From assembly GCF_001423525.1 (NCBI RefSeq), contig NZ_LMOI01000012.1:479212-543211 (forward strand): 64,000 bases of DNA. The letters are read 5' to 3'. The translations under genes and the position numbers were made by a program. Under the pieces are notes generated by a model that was not told where the DNA came from, searched no databases, and saw only the letters and a list, made by a program, of their open reading frames with translations. Of this stretch, positions 47,807 through 56,599 are shown piece after piece. The stretch is from Arthrobacter sp. Leaf137 (lineage in GTDB: Bacteria > Actinomycetota > Actinomycetes > Actinomycetales > Micrococcaceae). Each line of letters begins with the position of its first letter. Positions within the stretch are counted from its first letter, which is position 1.

Positions 47807-48433
47807 GTGCCTATAACAAACGAAAGAATCGTCTGGATTGACTGCGAAATGACCGGTCTGGACATCAAGAACGACGCCCTGATCGAGGTGGCCGCGCTGG
47901 TCACCGACTCCGAGTTGAACATCCTCGGCGAGGGGGTCGACGTCGTCATCAAACCCGATGACGCCGCCGTCGCGCAGATGAACGACTTTGTCCGGGACAT
48001 GCACACCAAATCCGGGCTCCTCAAGGAACTGCCGGCGGGCAAGACGATGGCCGAGGCAGAAACGGCAGTGATGGAGTACATCGCCGAATGGGTGCCGGAG
48101 CCGCGGAAGGCACCGCTGGGCGGCAACTCGGTGGGAACAGACCGGGTCTTCCTGTCCAGGGATATGCCCGCCATCGTGGAGCACCTGCACTACCGCGTGA
48201 TCGACGTCAGCACCATCAAGGAACTGTCCCGCCGCTGGTTCGCCCGCGCGTACTTCCAGTCCCCGGCCAAGAAGGGCGGCCACCGCGCCCTGGGTGACAT
48301 CCGGGACTCCATCGACGAACTCCGCTACTACCGGGACGCAGTCTTCGTACCGGCGCCCGGCCCGGACAGCTCAACGGCGCAAAAGATCGCCCGGCGGATT
48401 ACCAGCCCTGAGGCTGGCCTGCCCGAAAAGTAA
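47807..48433 (+). CDS. orn: Oligoribonuclease
   Basis: 3'-5' exonuclease of the DEDDh family that clears 2-5 nt RNA fragments, 208 residues. DCEMTGLD near 12, the second acidic motif in GNSVGTDRVFLSRD near 105, and HRALGDIRDSIDELRYYR near 160 show the DEDDh set. The start is GTG 47807. It probably has its own promoter. Next downstream is tRNA-His. Confidence 0.97.
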   Translation: MPITNERIVWIDCEMTGLDIKNDALIEVAALVTDSELNILGEGVDVVIKPDDAAVAQMNDFVRDMHTKSGLLKELPAGKTMAEAETAVMEYIAEWVPEPRKAPLGGNSVGTDRVFLSRDMPAIVEHLHYRVIDVSTIKELSRRWFARAYFQSPAKKGGHRALGDIRDSIDELRYYRDAVFVPAPGPDSSTAQKIARRITSPEAGLPEK

Positions 48434-48562
48434 TCTGCGCCACACTTTCAGGATTTTTTGCTGAAAACGCCAAAAGTGGACGAAGCATCCCCAAAGAGCA
48501 GGTAAGCTATTTGAGTTGCCTTTCCAGAGGGCCGGGAAGCCGGTCACACTGCGGGGCACATG

Positions 48563-48635
48563 GTGGGCTTAGCTCAGTTGGCAGAGCGCCTGGTTGTGGT
48601 CCAGGAGGTCGCGGGTTCAACCCCCGTAGCTCACC
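48563..48635 (+). tRNA. tRNA-His (anticodon GTG)
   Basis: Acceptor GTGGGCT/AGCTCAC; anticodon arm CCTGG-TTGTGGT-CCAGG with GTG; T arm GGTTCAACCCC. The base before the acceptor is G (48562), the extra G-1 typical of tRNA-His. The 3' CCA is not encoded. Confidence 0.96.
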
Positions 48636-48661
48636 CTCAGAGGGCGGCATTGCAGCCGCCC

Positions 48662-48701
48662 AAAGGAGGCCGCATCGGATTATTCCGGTGCGGCCTCCTT
48701 T
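48662..48701 (+). terminator. Terminator after tRNA-His
   Basis: AAAGGAGGCCGCA/TGCGGCCTCCTTT with an inner CGG stem around an AT-rich loop, followed by GTTTTTC. Confidence 0.9.
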
Positions 48702-48769
48702 GTTTTTCACTATTTTTTGCATCACCGCCCTGCGCCCGCTGCGGGGCCGCAAGCCGAAGGACAGCGAAG

Positions 48770-49342
48770 ATGACCGTTTTGCCCATCACCATCTGGGGCG
48801 AACCCGTGCTGCACCGCCGGGCTTCCGAAGTGGAAGTTTTCGACGACGAACTGCGCACCCTGATTGCGGACATGTTTGAGACGAACGATGCCGCCAACGG
48901 CGTGGGGCTGGCAGCACCGCAGGTAGGGGTGGGCAAGAGGATCTTCGTCTACAAGTACGCGAACGACGACGACGCACCCGCCAGCGGCGTTTTGGTCAAC
49001 CCTGTGCTCACGCTGTCGAAGATCTCCGGAGCTGCTCCCGACCCCGATGAGGAAGAGGAAGGGTGCCTGTCGTTTCCCGGCGACCAGTACCCGCTCAAGC
49101 GCGCCGAGTGGGCACGGGTGGAAGGTTTTGACGGCAACGGCGAGCCCGTGAAGTTCGAGGCCACCGGATGGTTTGCCAGGGTCATCCAGCATGAATACGA
49201 CCACCTGGACGGCAAACTGTACGTCAACCGACTGATGGACAGGTATGCCCGCAAGGCCAAGAAGACGGCAAAGAAGAACGGTTGGGGCGTTCCCGGCCTG
49301 ACTTGGCTGCCGGGCGTGGACCCGGACCCGTTCGGGCACTGA
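48770..49342 (+). CDS. def: Peptide deformylase
   Basis: Removes the formyl group from new proteins, with metal. 190 residues. [10 protein letters not shown] near 43, EGCLSFPGD near 97 (metal Cys) and QHEYDHLDG near 140 (metal His residues) are the three family motifs. The start is ATG 48770 with AAGGA upstream; the frame is open earlier across the tRNA-His gene, which was rejected. The C-terminus is Lys-rich, then ends in a Gly/Pro/Asp tail. Confidence 0.97.
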   Translation: MTVLPITIWGEPVLHRRASEVEVFDDELRTLIADMFETNDAANGVGLAAPQVGVGKRIFVYKYANDDDAPASGVLVNPVLTLSKISGAAPDPDEEEEGCLSFPGDQYPLKRAEWARVEGFDGNGEPVKFEATGWFARVIQHEYDHLDGKLYVNRLMDRYARKAKKTAKKNGWGVPGLTWLPGVDPDPFGH

Positions 49343-49359
49343 CCAGCCGGTGACCTGGC

Positions 49360-50157
49360 TCAGGGTGCCCTGATGGTCTGCTGGCCGGGGCACGAGCCCA
49401 GGACCCGCTTCATCGCGTCCTTCTCGGCCTCCGTCACCCACAGCCCGTACGCCGCTTTGACGGACACCTGCCGGGCTACGTAGTGGCACCTGATGGACTT
49501 GTTCTTCGGAAGCCAGGTTGCGGCGTCGCCCGCGCCCTTTTGCTGGTTGCTCGGGCCGTCTGCAGCGATCAGGTTCAGGGGATCATTCGCCAGGTTTTGC
49601 CGCTGGCGCGGGGTCAGGGCCTGGGCGCCCTTCTGCCAGGCGTCGGAGAGGGCCACCACGTGATCGATCTGGACGGCGGCGCTGCTGTCCTGGCCGCGGC
49701 GGAACTCGATGGGCTTTCCCGTATAGGGCTCCTGGAAGTGTCCTGCGGAGATGCGGCACTTCGAGCCTTCCGCAAAGACAGCGCCGGCCAGGTCCCGGCG
49801 GAGGATGTCATTACGCGTGTCGCAGCCGTTGCGGTCAACGTCGAGCCAGGCCTGCCCGAAAGCCTCGCGGCTGTAGTTGTCCTTGCCTGCCCGGCCCTTG
49901 ACGGGGAGTGCTTCCAACACGTCCGCAGCTAAGCCCCGGGGGTCTTCATGGACCGCTGCCACCGGTTTCATCCACGCGGCATCAAATACGGGAGCCGCTG
50001 TGGGGCCGTCCGCCGCAGGGGCGGCAATCTCAAACTGCCCCGCTGTGAAAAACCAGCCCAGTAGCCCCAGGGCAGCGACACCGCCCACTGCCAGCAGTGC
50101 CCAGGCCTGCCGGGAACGGCGTCGCGCCCGCCGGTAGGCGGACCAACTGACGGTCAC
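49360..50157 (-). CDS. Secreted or membrane-anchored HNH endonuclease
   Basis: 265 residues: a positively charged N-tail, a single hydrophobic helix at about 18-38, a Pro/Ala spacer, and an HNH (GmrSD C-terminal/DUF1524-like) domain with VQIDHVVALSDAW near 165, ALTPRQRQNLANDPLNLIAADG near 180-200 and four Cys in the domain (NGCDTRN, SKCRIS, IRCHYV, SCPGQ). It probably acts outside the cell as a nuclease, perhaps for DNA scavenging; that is inference. Start GTG 50157. Confidence 0.87.
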   Translation of the reverse strand: MTVSWSAYRRARRRSRQAWALLAVGGVAALGLLGWFFTAGQFEIAAPAADGPTAAPVFDAAWMKPVAAVHEDPRGLAADVLEALPVKGRAGKDNYSREAFGQAWLDVDRNGCDTRNDILRRDLAGAVFAEGSKCRISAGHFQEPYTGKPIEFRRGQDSSAAVQIDHVVALSDAWQKGAQALTPRQRQNLANDPLNLIAADGPSNQQKGAGDAATWLPKNKSIRCHYVARQVSVKAAYGLWVTEAEKDAMKRVLGSCPGQQTIRAP

Positions 50158-50270
50158 TGGACGGCATTTCGGAGGTGGGGTTGGAGCACCACCTGAGCCT
50201 AGGTCACAGGGAACCGCCGCCCATGGATATCCACAGTGTGCAGGACGAGTGATGGGTCACGCCGTCACCG

Positions 50271-50480
50271 CTACAACTCCCGTGACACCCTCCGGAGGTC
50301 CTCCTCGGCGACGGCCAGCAAACTTTCAAGCTGCTGCACCCGTTCAGCGGTGACGTCGCCCGAAGCATGGGCGGCCTTGGCGCCGTCCAGCAGCCGGAGC
50401 GCTTCCTTGTGATTGGCCTTCGCTACGTCAAATGCGTGTTCCAGCGTGGTTTCGTGCTCAAGGGCCTGATCGTTTTCCAT
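50271..50480 (-). CDS. Small hypothetical coiled-coil protein
   Basis: 69 residues from ATG 50480, almost wholly helical with Leu/Ala heptad-like spacing and many Glu (ENDQALEHE to the C-terminus VSREL). No family recognised. The ribosome site is poor (GGGGA next to the ATG), and an in-frame TTG at 50540 is an alternative. It lies downstream of gap, after a hairpin. Confidence 0.5.
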   Translation of the reverse strand: MENDQALEHETTLEHAFDVAKANHKEALRLLDGAKAAHASGDVTAERVQQLESLLAVAEEDLRRVSREL

Positions 50481-50498
50481 TCCCCAAGTGTGGGCCCG

Positions 50499-50532
50499 AT
50501 TCCCGGCTGATTCCAGAGAACCAGCCGGGAAT
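50499..50532 (-). terminator. Probable terminator after gap
   Basis: 11-bp perfect stem ATTCCCGGCTG/CAGCCGGGAAT with a 12-nt loop, located 20 bp beyond the gap stop codon. No T tract. Confidence 0.55.
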
Positions 50533-50552
50533 TCACCCAAAAGGAAGAAAGG

Positions 50553-52031
50553 TCAGACGGCGATGGCCGCCAGGGCCTTGGCGCTCTCCTTGGCAGGGAA
50601 CGACGGCGGGTTCACGCCGGCCATTTCTTCCATGACCCGGACCACCTGGCAGCTGTAGCCGAATTCGTTGTCGTACCAGACATAGACCACCAGGTTCTTA
50701 TCGGTGGAGACCGTAGCGAGTCCGTCGACGATGCCGGCACGGCGGGAACCGACGAAGTCGGTGGAGACGACTTCAGGCGAATCGATGTAGTCGATCTGCT
50801 TGCGCAGGTCCGAGTGCAGCGACATCTCGCGGAGGTAGTTGTTGACCTCGTCCTTGGTGGTCCCGTTTTCCAGGCTCAGGTTCAGGATGGCCAGCGACAC
50901 ATCCGGGGTAGGGACGCGGATGGAGCTGCCGGTGAGCTTGCCGAGCAGCTCGGGCAGGGCCTTGGCAACTGCCTTCGCGGCTCCGGTTTCGGTGATGACC
51001 ATGTTCAGGGCAGCGGACCGGCCCCGGCGGTCGCCCTTGTGGAAGTTATCGATCAGGTTCTGGTCGTTGGTGAACGAGTGGACCGTCTCAACGTGGCCGT
51101 GGATCACGCCGAACTTGTCGTTGAGGGCCTTCAGCACCGGGGTGATGGCGTTCGTGGTGCAGGACGCCGCAGAGACGATCGTGTCCGTGTCCTCGATGGT
51201 GCCGTGGTTGATGCCGTGGACGATGTTCTTCAGCTCGCCCTTGCCAGGTGCGGTGAGCAGGACGCGGGCGGCGCCCTTGCTCTGCAGGTGCTGGGAGAGG
51301 CCTTCGGCGTCGCGCCAGCGGCCGGTGTTGTCCACCACCAGGGCGTTGTTGATGCCGTAGGCGGTGTAGTCAATGGTGGCGGGATCGTTCGAGTAGATGA
51401 CCTGGATCCGGACGCCGTTTGCCGTGATGGTGTTGGCCTCCTCGTCGACGCGGATGGTGCCTTCGAAGGAGCCGTGCACGGAGTCGCGGCGCAACAGGCT
51501 GGCGCGCTTCAGCAGGTCGTTGTCGGAGCCACGGCGGACCACGATGGCGCGCAGGCGCAGGCCGTGGCCGCCACCGGCCTTTTCGACCAGCAGGCGGGCG
51601 AGGAGCCGGCCAATGCGTCCGAAACCGTAGAGGACGACGTCGGTGCTGGTGCGGTCGTCGCCGCCCCGCTTGCCCACGACGTCGGCCAGCTCGGCGCGGA
51701 GGAACTCTTCAAGGGTGGCGCCGTTGCCCTCTTCCTTGAACTTCTGGTTGAGCCGGGCAATGTCGATGGCCGCGGCGCCGAGCTCCAGCCCGGCAAGGGT
51801 GTTCAGCAGGGGTGCGGTCTCCTCCAGGAGGAGTTCGTCCTTGCTCATCCGGCGGGCGAAACGGTGTGCCTTGAGGATGTTCATGGTGGACTTGTTGATC
51901 AGGCTCCGGCCATGGATGCTCGTGACCACGTTGTTTTCGCGGTACAGCCGGCCGATCACCGGAATCATGGCCTCGGCGAGGGCCTCGCGGCCCATCCACG
52001 TATCAAGACAAGAATCTGACGTCTGGCTCAC
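50553..52031 (-). CDS. gap: Glyceraldehyde-3-phosphate dehydrogenase, long form
   Basis: 492 residues, far above the usual 335. An N-terminal helical extension of about 130 residues (including LAEAMIPVIGRLYRENNV) precedes the Rossmann motif VVLYGFGRIGRL near 133. The catalytic Cys lies in SAASCTTNAI near 290, and the C-terminal domain is complete (WYDNEFGYSCQV near 460). Long GAPDHs of this type are found beside the standard enzyme in some bacteria and may favour gluconeogenesis or NADP, but that is not shown here. Start GTG 52031; AGGAAGG lies 7 nt upstream. Confidence 0.93.
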   Translation of the reverse strand: MSQTSDSCLDTWMGREALAEAMIPVIGRLYRENNVVTSIHGRSLINKSTMNILKAHRFARRMSKDELLLEETAPLLNTLAGLELGAAAIDIARLNQKFKEEGNGATLEEFLRAELADVVGKRGGDDRTSTDVVLYGFGRIGRLLARLLVEKAGGGHGLRLRAIVVRRGSDNDLLKRASLLRRDSVHGSFEGTIRVDEEANTITANGVRIQVIYSNDPATIDYTAYGINNALVVDNTGRWRDAEGLSQHLQSKGAARVLLTAPGKGELKNIVHGINHGTIEDTDTIVSAASCTTNAITPVLKALNDKFGVIHGHVETVHSFTNDQNLIDNFHKGDRRGRSAALNMVITETGAAKAVAKALPELLGKLTGSSIRVPTPDVSLAILNLSLENGTTKDEVNNYLREMSLHSDLRKQIDYIDSPEVVSTDFVGSRRAGIVDGLATVSTDKNLVVYVWYDNEFGYSCQVVRVMEEMAGVNPPSFPAKESAKALAAIAV

Positions 52032-52053
52032 AGAAATACCTTCCTCGGTTCAG

Positions 52054-52075
52054 CCGCATACGTCCTCGTATGCGG
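52054..52075 (-). promoter_or_regulatory. Stem-loop in the gap 5' leader
   Basis: Perfect 9-bp inverted repeat CCGCATACG/CGTATGCGG with an AGGA loop (minus strand), about 22 bases before the GTG start and close to the ribosome site. It may stabilise the mRNA or modulate initiation. Confidence 0.45.
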
Positions 52076-52270
52076 TTGTAGGCCACCTGATGATGTCCAG
52101 GGGCATCCACGCCTGCGGGGTTCGGCCCCCAGGCGCCTGGATCGTGTGCAAAGAAAAACCGCCGGATGCGAACGCAATTCCAGCGGAAGAACCCCTACGT
52201 CCGGAATCCATTCTAATTTGGCGCGGCCCGGGGAACAGGACCGCCGGGCGTGAAATCACTCACACGGCGT

Positions 52271-52813
52271 TCAGTTGTGAAGTGCGGCGTAGAGGTTGAG
52301 GCTGCAGGAGAAGACCACCCAGGAGAAGTAGGGCAGCACCAGCAGCCCGGCCAGGCCGTTCACCGGGCCAAACCGCAGGATCAGGAACACCAGGCATCCT
52401 GCCAGTCCGGTGAGGACCACCAGTGCGGCCCAAAGGGCGGCCGGGCCCAGCAGCGGGTAAAGGCCGAAGTAGCTCAGCGGCCAGGCGGCATTGAGCACCA
52501 GCTGGATCAGGTAGCCGGCCATGGTGCCGCCGGTGAGCGCCCCTTTCCGCCAGACCAGCCAGGCGGCAACGGCGATGCTGGCGTACAGCAGCAGCCACAC
52601 GGAGCGGAACATCCACTGCGGCGGCATCCAGGGTGCCTGCACGGAGGCCGCGAACCAGCCGTGCATGTTCAGCAGGATCGGAACCGTGGCCAATGCCCAG
52701 GCCGTGGCGGAGAGGGCAAGGAAGGCCAGCAGGCCCAGGACCTGCGTGGGCAGGTTGCGGGTCTGGGGTCCGGCGGGTCGGCCGGCCGGCTGCGGATCGG
52801 TATTTGCGGGCAC
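52271..52813 (-). CDS. TspO/MBR family membrane protein
   Basis: 180 residues with five transmembrane helices. The family binds porphyrins and other tetrapyrroles and has a role in stress regulation. WMPPQWMFRSVW near 66 and the Trp/Asn-rich LVLNAAWPLSYFGLY near 110 are family signatures. The start is GTG 52813, and the ribosome site is weak. It lies 44 bp downstream of the RNase P RNA 3' end on the same strand, so readthrough expression is possible. Confidence 0.9.
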   Translation of the reverse strand: MPANTDPQPAGRPAGPQTRNLPTQVLGLLAFLALSATAWALATVPILLNMHGWFAASVQAPWMPPQWMFRSVWLLLYASIAVAAWLVWRKGALTGGTMAGYLIQLVLNAAWPLSYFGLYPLLGPAALWAALVVLTGLAGCLVFLILRFGPVNGLAGLLVLPYFSWVVFSCSLNLYAALHN

Positions 52814-52856
52814 GGTTCAGGATCCCCAACACATCTTCCAAGGTCAAACCGGTTGT

Positions 52857-53248
52857 GCGGATGGGACAGCCGGTACGCCGGGTTCTGTTCCCCCGTGCCG
52901 TTGCCGGCACGGGGGCGACGGCCATCCATCTACGGGTACCGTTGCCGGCACCCTCTAGCGGCCTACCCGGACACTCGGGCGGGCAGCCCTCGAACGTGCC
53001 CTGTCTGGCCTTGCTCCGGGTGGGGTTTACCTAGCCTTCCCGGTCGCCCGGGAAGCTGGTGGTCTCTTACACCACCGTTTCACCCTTACCTGCTGCTTTC
53101 CGAAAACGGAAAAAGCAGGCGGTCTGTTCTCTGTGGCACTTGCCTGCGGGTTACCCCGAGTGGGCGTTACCCACCACCCTGCCCTGTGGAGCCCGGACGT
53201 TCCTCGAGCCACTTTCGTGACGCGCGGCCGCCTGGCTGTCCCATCCGC
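52857..53248 (-). ncRNA. rnpB: RNase P RNA (bacterial type A)
   Basis: Minus-strand sequence starts GCGGATGGGACAGCC and ends with GGCTGTCCCATCCGC, a 15-bp P1 stem (53234-53248 with 52857-52871). Universal blocks are present: GAGGAACGTCCGGGCTCCAC, CAGGGTGGTGGGTAACGCCC, AGTGCCACAGAGAACAGACC and ACAGAACCCGGCGTAC. The size of about 392 nt is normal for actinobacteria. The RNA matures tRNA 5' ends. Confidence 0.96.
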
Positions 53249-53299
53249 TTCCAGTCTACCGGCGCCGGCGGCTGCTGGTGCCGCCGGTAGGATCGGACG

Positions 53300-54064
53300 G
53301 TGCTGATTCTGCTCCCCCCTTCAGAAGGCAAGACCCCCGCGCTCAACGGTGCCGCCGTCGATTGGTCGTCCTTGGGCTTTCCCGGCCTCAACCCTGCGCG
53401 GGCGAAGGTACTGGAGGCGCTGGGAACCGTCAGTGCCCACGAGGACGCCCTCGACCTCCTGGGCGTGGGCGCATCGCTGCATGACGACGTCGTACGCAAC
53501 ACGCGGCTGCACGCTGAACCGGCGGCCCCTGCGCACCGCATCTACTCCGGCGTCCTTTACGATGCCCTTGGTTACCGGACCATGACGCCGGCGCAGCGGC
53601 GCAAGGCTGATGAGTCGGTGCTGGTGGTATCGGCCCTGTGGGGCGCCATCCGCTTCGGCGACTCTGTGCCCGCCTACCGGCTGTCGATGGGGACGGCGCT
53701 GCCCGACGTCGGACGCCTCGCCACGTTCTGGAAGCCGCAGCTTTCCGAGGCTCTCGCCTCCGTCGTGGGGGACCAACTGCTGGTGGACTGCCGGTCCAGC
53801 ACCTACGCGGCAGCGTGGGCTCCGCCGGCAGGACAGACGGTGTCCGTGAACGTCTTCACCGAAGCCGGGGGTGTCCGGAAAGTCGTGAGCCACTTTGCCA
53901 AGCACACCCGCGGCGAGCTGGCCCGGCACCTGCTCTCGCGCCGCGGCAAAGCGCCCTCAACGCCTGCCGGCCTCCTGAAGGCCGCACAGGAGCGGTGGAC
54001 TGCGGAGCTCGTGCCCGGAACTGCCCGGAAGCCGCATGCGCTGAACGTCATCCTGCCGGGCTGA
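53300..54064 (+). CDS. yaaA: YaaA (DUF328) family protein
   Basis: 254 residues. YaaA reduces intracellular free iron and protects from peroxide damage in Escherichia coli; the fold is DNA-binding-like. Landmarks are ILLPPSEGKTPA at the N-terminus, the SGVLYDALG block near 83, SALWGAIRFGDSVPAYRLSM near 112 and SHFAKHTRGELARHLL near 197. Start GTG 53300. Divergent from the RNase P RNA. Confidence 0.92.
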   Translation: MLILLPPSEGKTPALNGAAVDWSSLGFPGLNPARAKVLEALGTVSAHEDALDLLGVGASLHDDVVRNTRLHAEPAAPAHRIYSGVLYDALGYRTMTPAQRRKADESVLVVSALWGAIRFGDSVPAYRLSMGTALPDVGRLATFWKPQLSEALASVVGDQLLVDCRSSTYAAAWAPPAGQTVSVNVFTEAGGVRKVVSHFAKHTRGELARHLLSRRGKAPSTPAGLLKAAQERWTAELVPGTARKPHALNVILPG

Positions 54065-54143
54065 GGCTCCCCTGCCCGGTCCAACCCGCAGCGCCACATG
54101 CCTTTTTAGCCCCCACCGCGGCGCCAGCTGCTGCATGCCCCGG

Positions 54144-54881
54144 TCAGGCCCACTCCTCCGAGCGGACCAGGATGGCACCTGAGTCGGGGCAAAAGACGAT
54201 GTCGTCACCGGAAGCGGCGGTGATCTCCGCGAGGTCGCCGGGGCTGAGCTTCATGCCTGAGGCCTCTGATGTGCCGTGGAACAGACGGGCAGCGCCCACG
54301 CCGCGTTTGGCCAGGGTCTTCTCATAAATGGCCAGCATCCCGGCGTCCAGTCCGGCGGCGAACTCATTGCGCCTGCCCCGCACGTCTGCAGCCTCCGCGT
54401 CGACTGCGGCGAGTTCCTTGTCCAGCTCCGCACGAATGCTGCCGAATGAGCCCTGGATATCGTCCACGATCTGCTGCTGCGCAGACTGCCGCTCACGGAG
54501 CGTGTCCAGGCGTTCCAGGACTTCCAACTCCACGTCTTCGAGGTCCGAACGCCTTCTGTTGAGCGAGGCGATGTCCTTCTGGAGTGCCACCAGGTCCTTG
54601 GACAGGCCGGTCCCGCTGTTCAGGCGCGCTTCGTCGCGCTCAATGCGTGTGGCCACCTGCTCGACGTCCGCCTCGGCCCGCTTCAGCTCGGCTTCGGCGT
54701 CGTGCACGGCAACTTTCGCGGCACCGAGTTCGCCGCTGGCCACGGAGAGGGCAGCTTCAAGGTCTTTGATCCGGGGATCGTTTTCCAGCGAACGGCGGCG
54801 GCTGGCCAGGGCTTTGAGCTTTGCATCCAGGCCTTGCAGGTCGAGCAACTTGATCTGTTCCGCCGGTGCTGCCTTTGCCAC
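54144..54881 (-). CDS. Coiled-coil protein with degenerate C4 zinc ribbon (CdsZ/Rv2229c-like)
   Basis: 245 residues: a long coiled coil of about 180 residues, then a C-terminal ribbon-like domain. Family members normally have two CxxC pairs. Here I see only one Cys, in VFCPDSGAIL, and the first CxxC is replaced by GTSEASG before MKLSPGDLAEI. Zinc binding is therefore doubtful. Start GTG 54881 (GGAGG at 5 nt) rather than the open ATG further up. It lies 105 bp downstream of the Nif3-like gene, matching the M. tuberculosis Rv2230c-Rv2229c order as I recall it. Confidence 0.85.
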   Translation of the reverse strand: MAKAAPAEQIKLLDLQGLDAKLKALASRRRSLENDPRIKDLEAALSVASGELGAAKVAVHDAEAELKRAEADVEQVATRIERDEARLNSGTGLSKDLVALQKDIASLNRRRSDLEDVELEVLERLDTLRERQSAQQQIVDDIQGSFGSIRAELDKELAAVDAEAADVRGRRNEFAAGLDAGMLAIYEKTLAKRGVGAARLFHGTSEASGMKLSPGDLAEITAASGDDIVFCPDSGAILVRSEEWA

Positions 54882-54985
54882 TGTTACCTCCGCTTGATCC
54901 CTCCGGCCGGGGCCGGGCACCTTACCGGCGCTTCCTCGACTCTAGCGCCTGGCCCGCTTCCCTGCCTGGCCGGCTACGCGAAAGG

Positions 54986-55909
54986 TCAGCCCGGAGTAAG
55001 GATGAAGTCCCACGGATCGCTGTTAGTGGCGCTGACCTGGATTTCGACGTCGTGCCCCTGGTCGGCGAGGACGTTGCCCAGGGCGGCCGCGGCGGCCGGC
55101 AGCCAGAGCCATTCGCTGGCGAAGTGGGACACATCCACGAGGTAGGGACGTCCGTTCAGCGCGGCTTCCCGCGCCTCCGATGCCGGGTGGTGCCGGAGGT
55201 CGGCCGTGACGTAGACGTCGGCGTTGCTGGCCCGGACTTCGTTGAACAGTGAGTCGCCCGCGCCGCCGCACACAGCGATCCGCCGGACCAGGCCGTCCTT
55301 GTCACCGGAGACGCGCACTCCCCCGGCTACGGATGGCAGGATACCGAATACCCTGGCCGCGAAATCACCCAGGGTCATGGCGTCCTCGAGGTCCCCTACG
55401 CGCCCGATTCCCTCCTCCGGCAACCCGTTGGCCGCCAGCGTCAGCGGGGCGACGTCCTGGAGGCCCAGCGCGTCGGCCAGCACATCAGACACACCCCCGA
55501 CGGCGGAATCACCGTTTGTATGGACGGTCAGCAGGGCGGTTCCGGACTCGATCAGCCGGTGGACCGCCCGGCCTTTGGGAGTCGTGGCCGCAACGGACGT
55601 GACGCCTTTGAGAAGCAACGGATGATGGGTGATCAGGAGCTCTGCACCCCATTCGACCGCTTCCTCGATCACCTCCAGCGTGGGATCGACGGCGAACATC
55701 ACCTTGGTGACCGGCGCTGCCGGATGGCCCGCCACGAGGCCAACCTCGTCCCAGCCTTCGGCCAGGGATTCAGGCCACAGTTCCTCCACCGCGAGCAGCA
55801 GGTCGCCGAGGGTGGGAGCCCCGTCCGGCTCGTTTCCGGCCTGCCCGGCGAAGGGGGCGTCGCCGTCGTGCTCGTCCGGACCGGTAACGTCGGTGTCCAC
55901 AGGTTCCAT
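54986..55909 (-). CDS. Nif3-like dinuclear metal centre protein (YbgI/Nif3 family)
   Basis: 307 residues. Family landmarks are GWDEVGLVAGH near 52, LLITHHPLLLKG near 90 with two metal-binding His, TVHTNGDSA near 128, and the C-terminal YVTADLRHHPASEA near 250 and VSHFASEW near 275 with the remaining ligands. The true role is not firmly known; GTP cyclohydrolase-like activity has been proposed. Start ATG 55909, with a weak ribosome site. Convergent neighbour msrA is divergent at 56011. Confidence 0.9.
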   Translation of the reverse strand: MEPVDTDVTGPDEHDGDAPFAGQAGNEPDGAPTLGDLLLAVEELWPESLAEGWDEVGLVAGHPAAPVTKVMFAVDPTLEVIEEAVEWGAELLITHHPLLLKGVTSVAATTPKGRAVHRLIESGTALLTVHTNGDSAVGGVSDVLADALGLQDVAPLTLAANGLPEEGIGRVGDLEDAMTLGDFAARVFGILPSVAGGVRVSGDKDGLVRRIAVCGGAGDSLFNEVRASNADVYVTADLRHHPASEAREAALNGRPYLVDVSHFASEWLWLPAAAAALGNVLADQGHDVEIQVSATNSDPWDFILTPG

Positions 55910-56010
55910 AGTCTTAGTTTTACCCCATCGCCCGGCAGGCGCAGGCATGCCACCGGTGCGACGCGGGATGCGCGGGGAATCATCCGGCGCTGCCAACCAT
56001 TGAAGAGGTC

Positions 56011-56535
56011 ATGAAAACTTTTGTTCTTGGCGGAGGCTGCTTCTGGTGCCTCGACGCCGTCTACCAGAAAACCAAGGGTGTCACGGCGGTGGTGTCCGGC
56101 TATACGGGCGGCCACGATCCGTACCCTGACTACTACTCAGTCTGCAGCGGAACCACCGGTCACGCCGAAGTGGTGGCCGTGACCTTCGACGAGGATGTCA
56201 TCCCTGCCGAGGTGGTGCTTGACATGTTTTTCGCCCTTCACGACCCCACCACGCTGAACCGGCAGGGCTACGACGTGGGGACCCAGTACCGCTCCTCGAT
56301 GTTCTACGAAACCACCGAAGAGAAGATCCTCTTCGAGGAGGCCATCGACCGGAACCAGGCCCTGTGGAGCCACCCGATCGTCACCGAGGTCAGCCGCCTC
56401 CCCCGGTTCCACGTTGCCGAGCAGTTCCACCAGGACTACTACGCAAAACATCCCGAGCAGGGCTACTGCCAGGTCATCATCAACCCCAAACTCGCCAAGG
56501 CCAGGAAATATTACTCTGCATGGCTTAACGCTTAG
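56011..56535 (+). CDS. msrA: Peptide methionine sulfoxide reductase A
   Basis: Reduces the S-sulfoxide of methionine in proteins. 174 residues. The active site GGGCFWCLD is at 8-16; VVSGYTGGHDP near 29; HDPTTLNRQGYDVGTQYRS near 75 is the substrate pocket region. The C-terminal resolving Cys is in GYCQVIINPK. ATG start with GAGG close upstream. Confidence 0.97.
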   Translation: MKTFVLGGGCFWCLDAVYQKTKGVTAVVSGYTGGHDPYPDYYSVCSGTTGHAEVVAVTFDEDVIPAEVVLDMFFALHDPTTLNRQGYDVGTQYRSSMFYETTEEKILFEEAIDRNQALWSHPIVTEVSRLPRFHVAEQFHQDYYAKHPEQGYCQVIINPKLAKARKYYSAWLNA

Positions 56536-56599
56536 CCAGCATTACGCGGCCTCGTTAGGCTGACCTCAGTATTCACCCCTCAGAGATAGGCGTATCTAC

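Noticed and set aside
48560..48769. Upstream part of the frame containing peptide deformylase
   Set aside because: Crosses tRNA-His and its terminator; ATG 48770 matches the family N-terminus.
52260..53290. Overlapping open frames across tspO and the RNase P RNA region
   Set aside because: They cover a structured RNA with all universal RNase P blocks and the TspO gene; no protein family fits.
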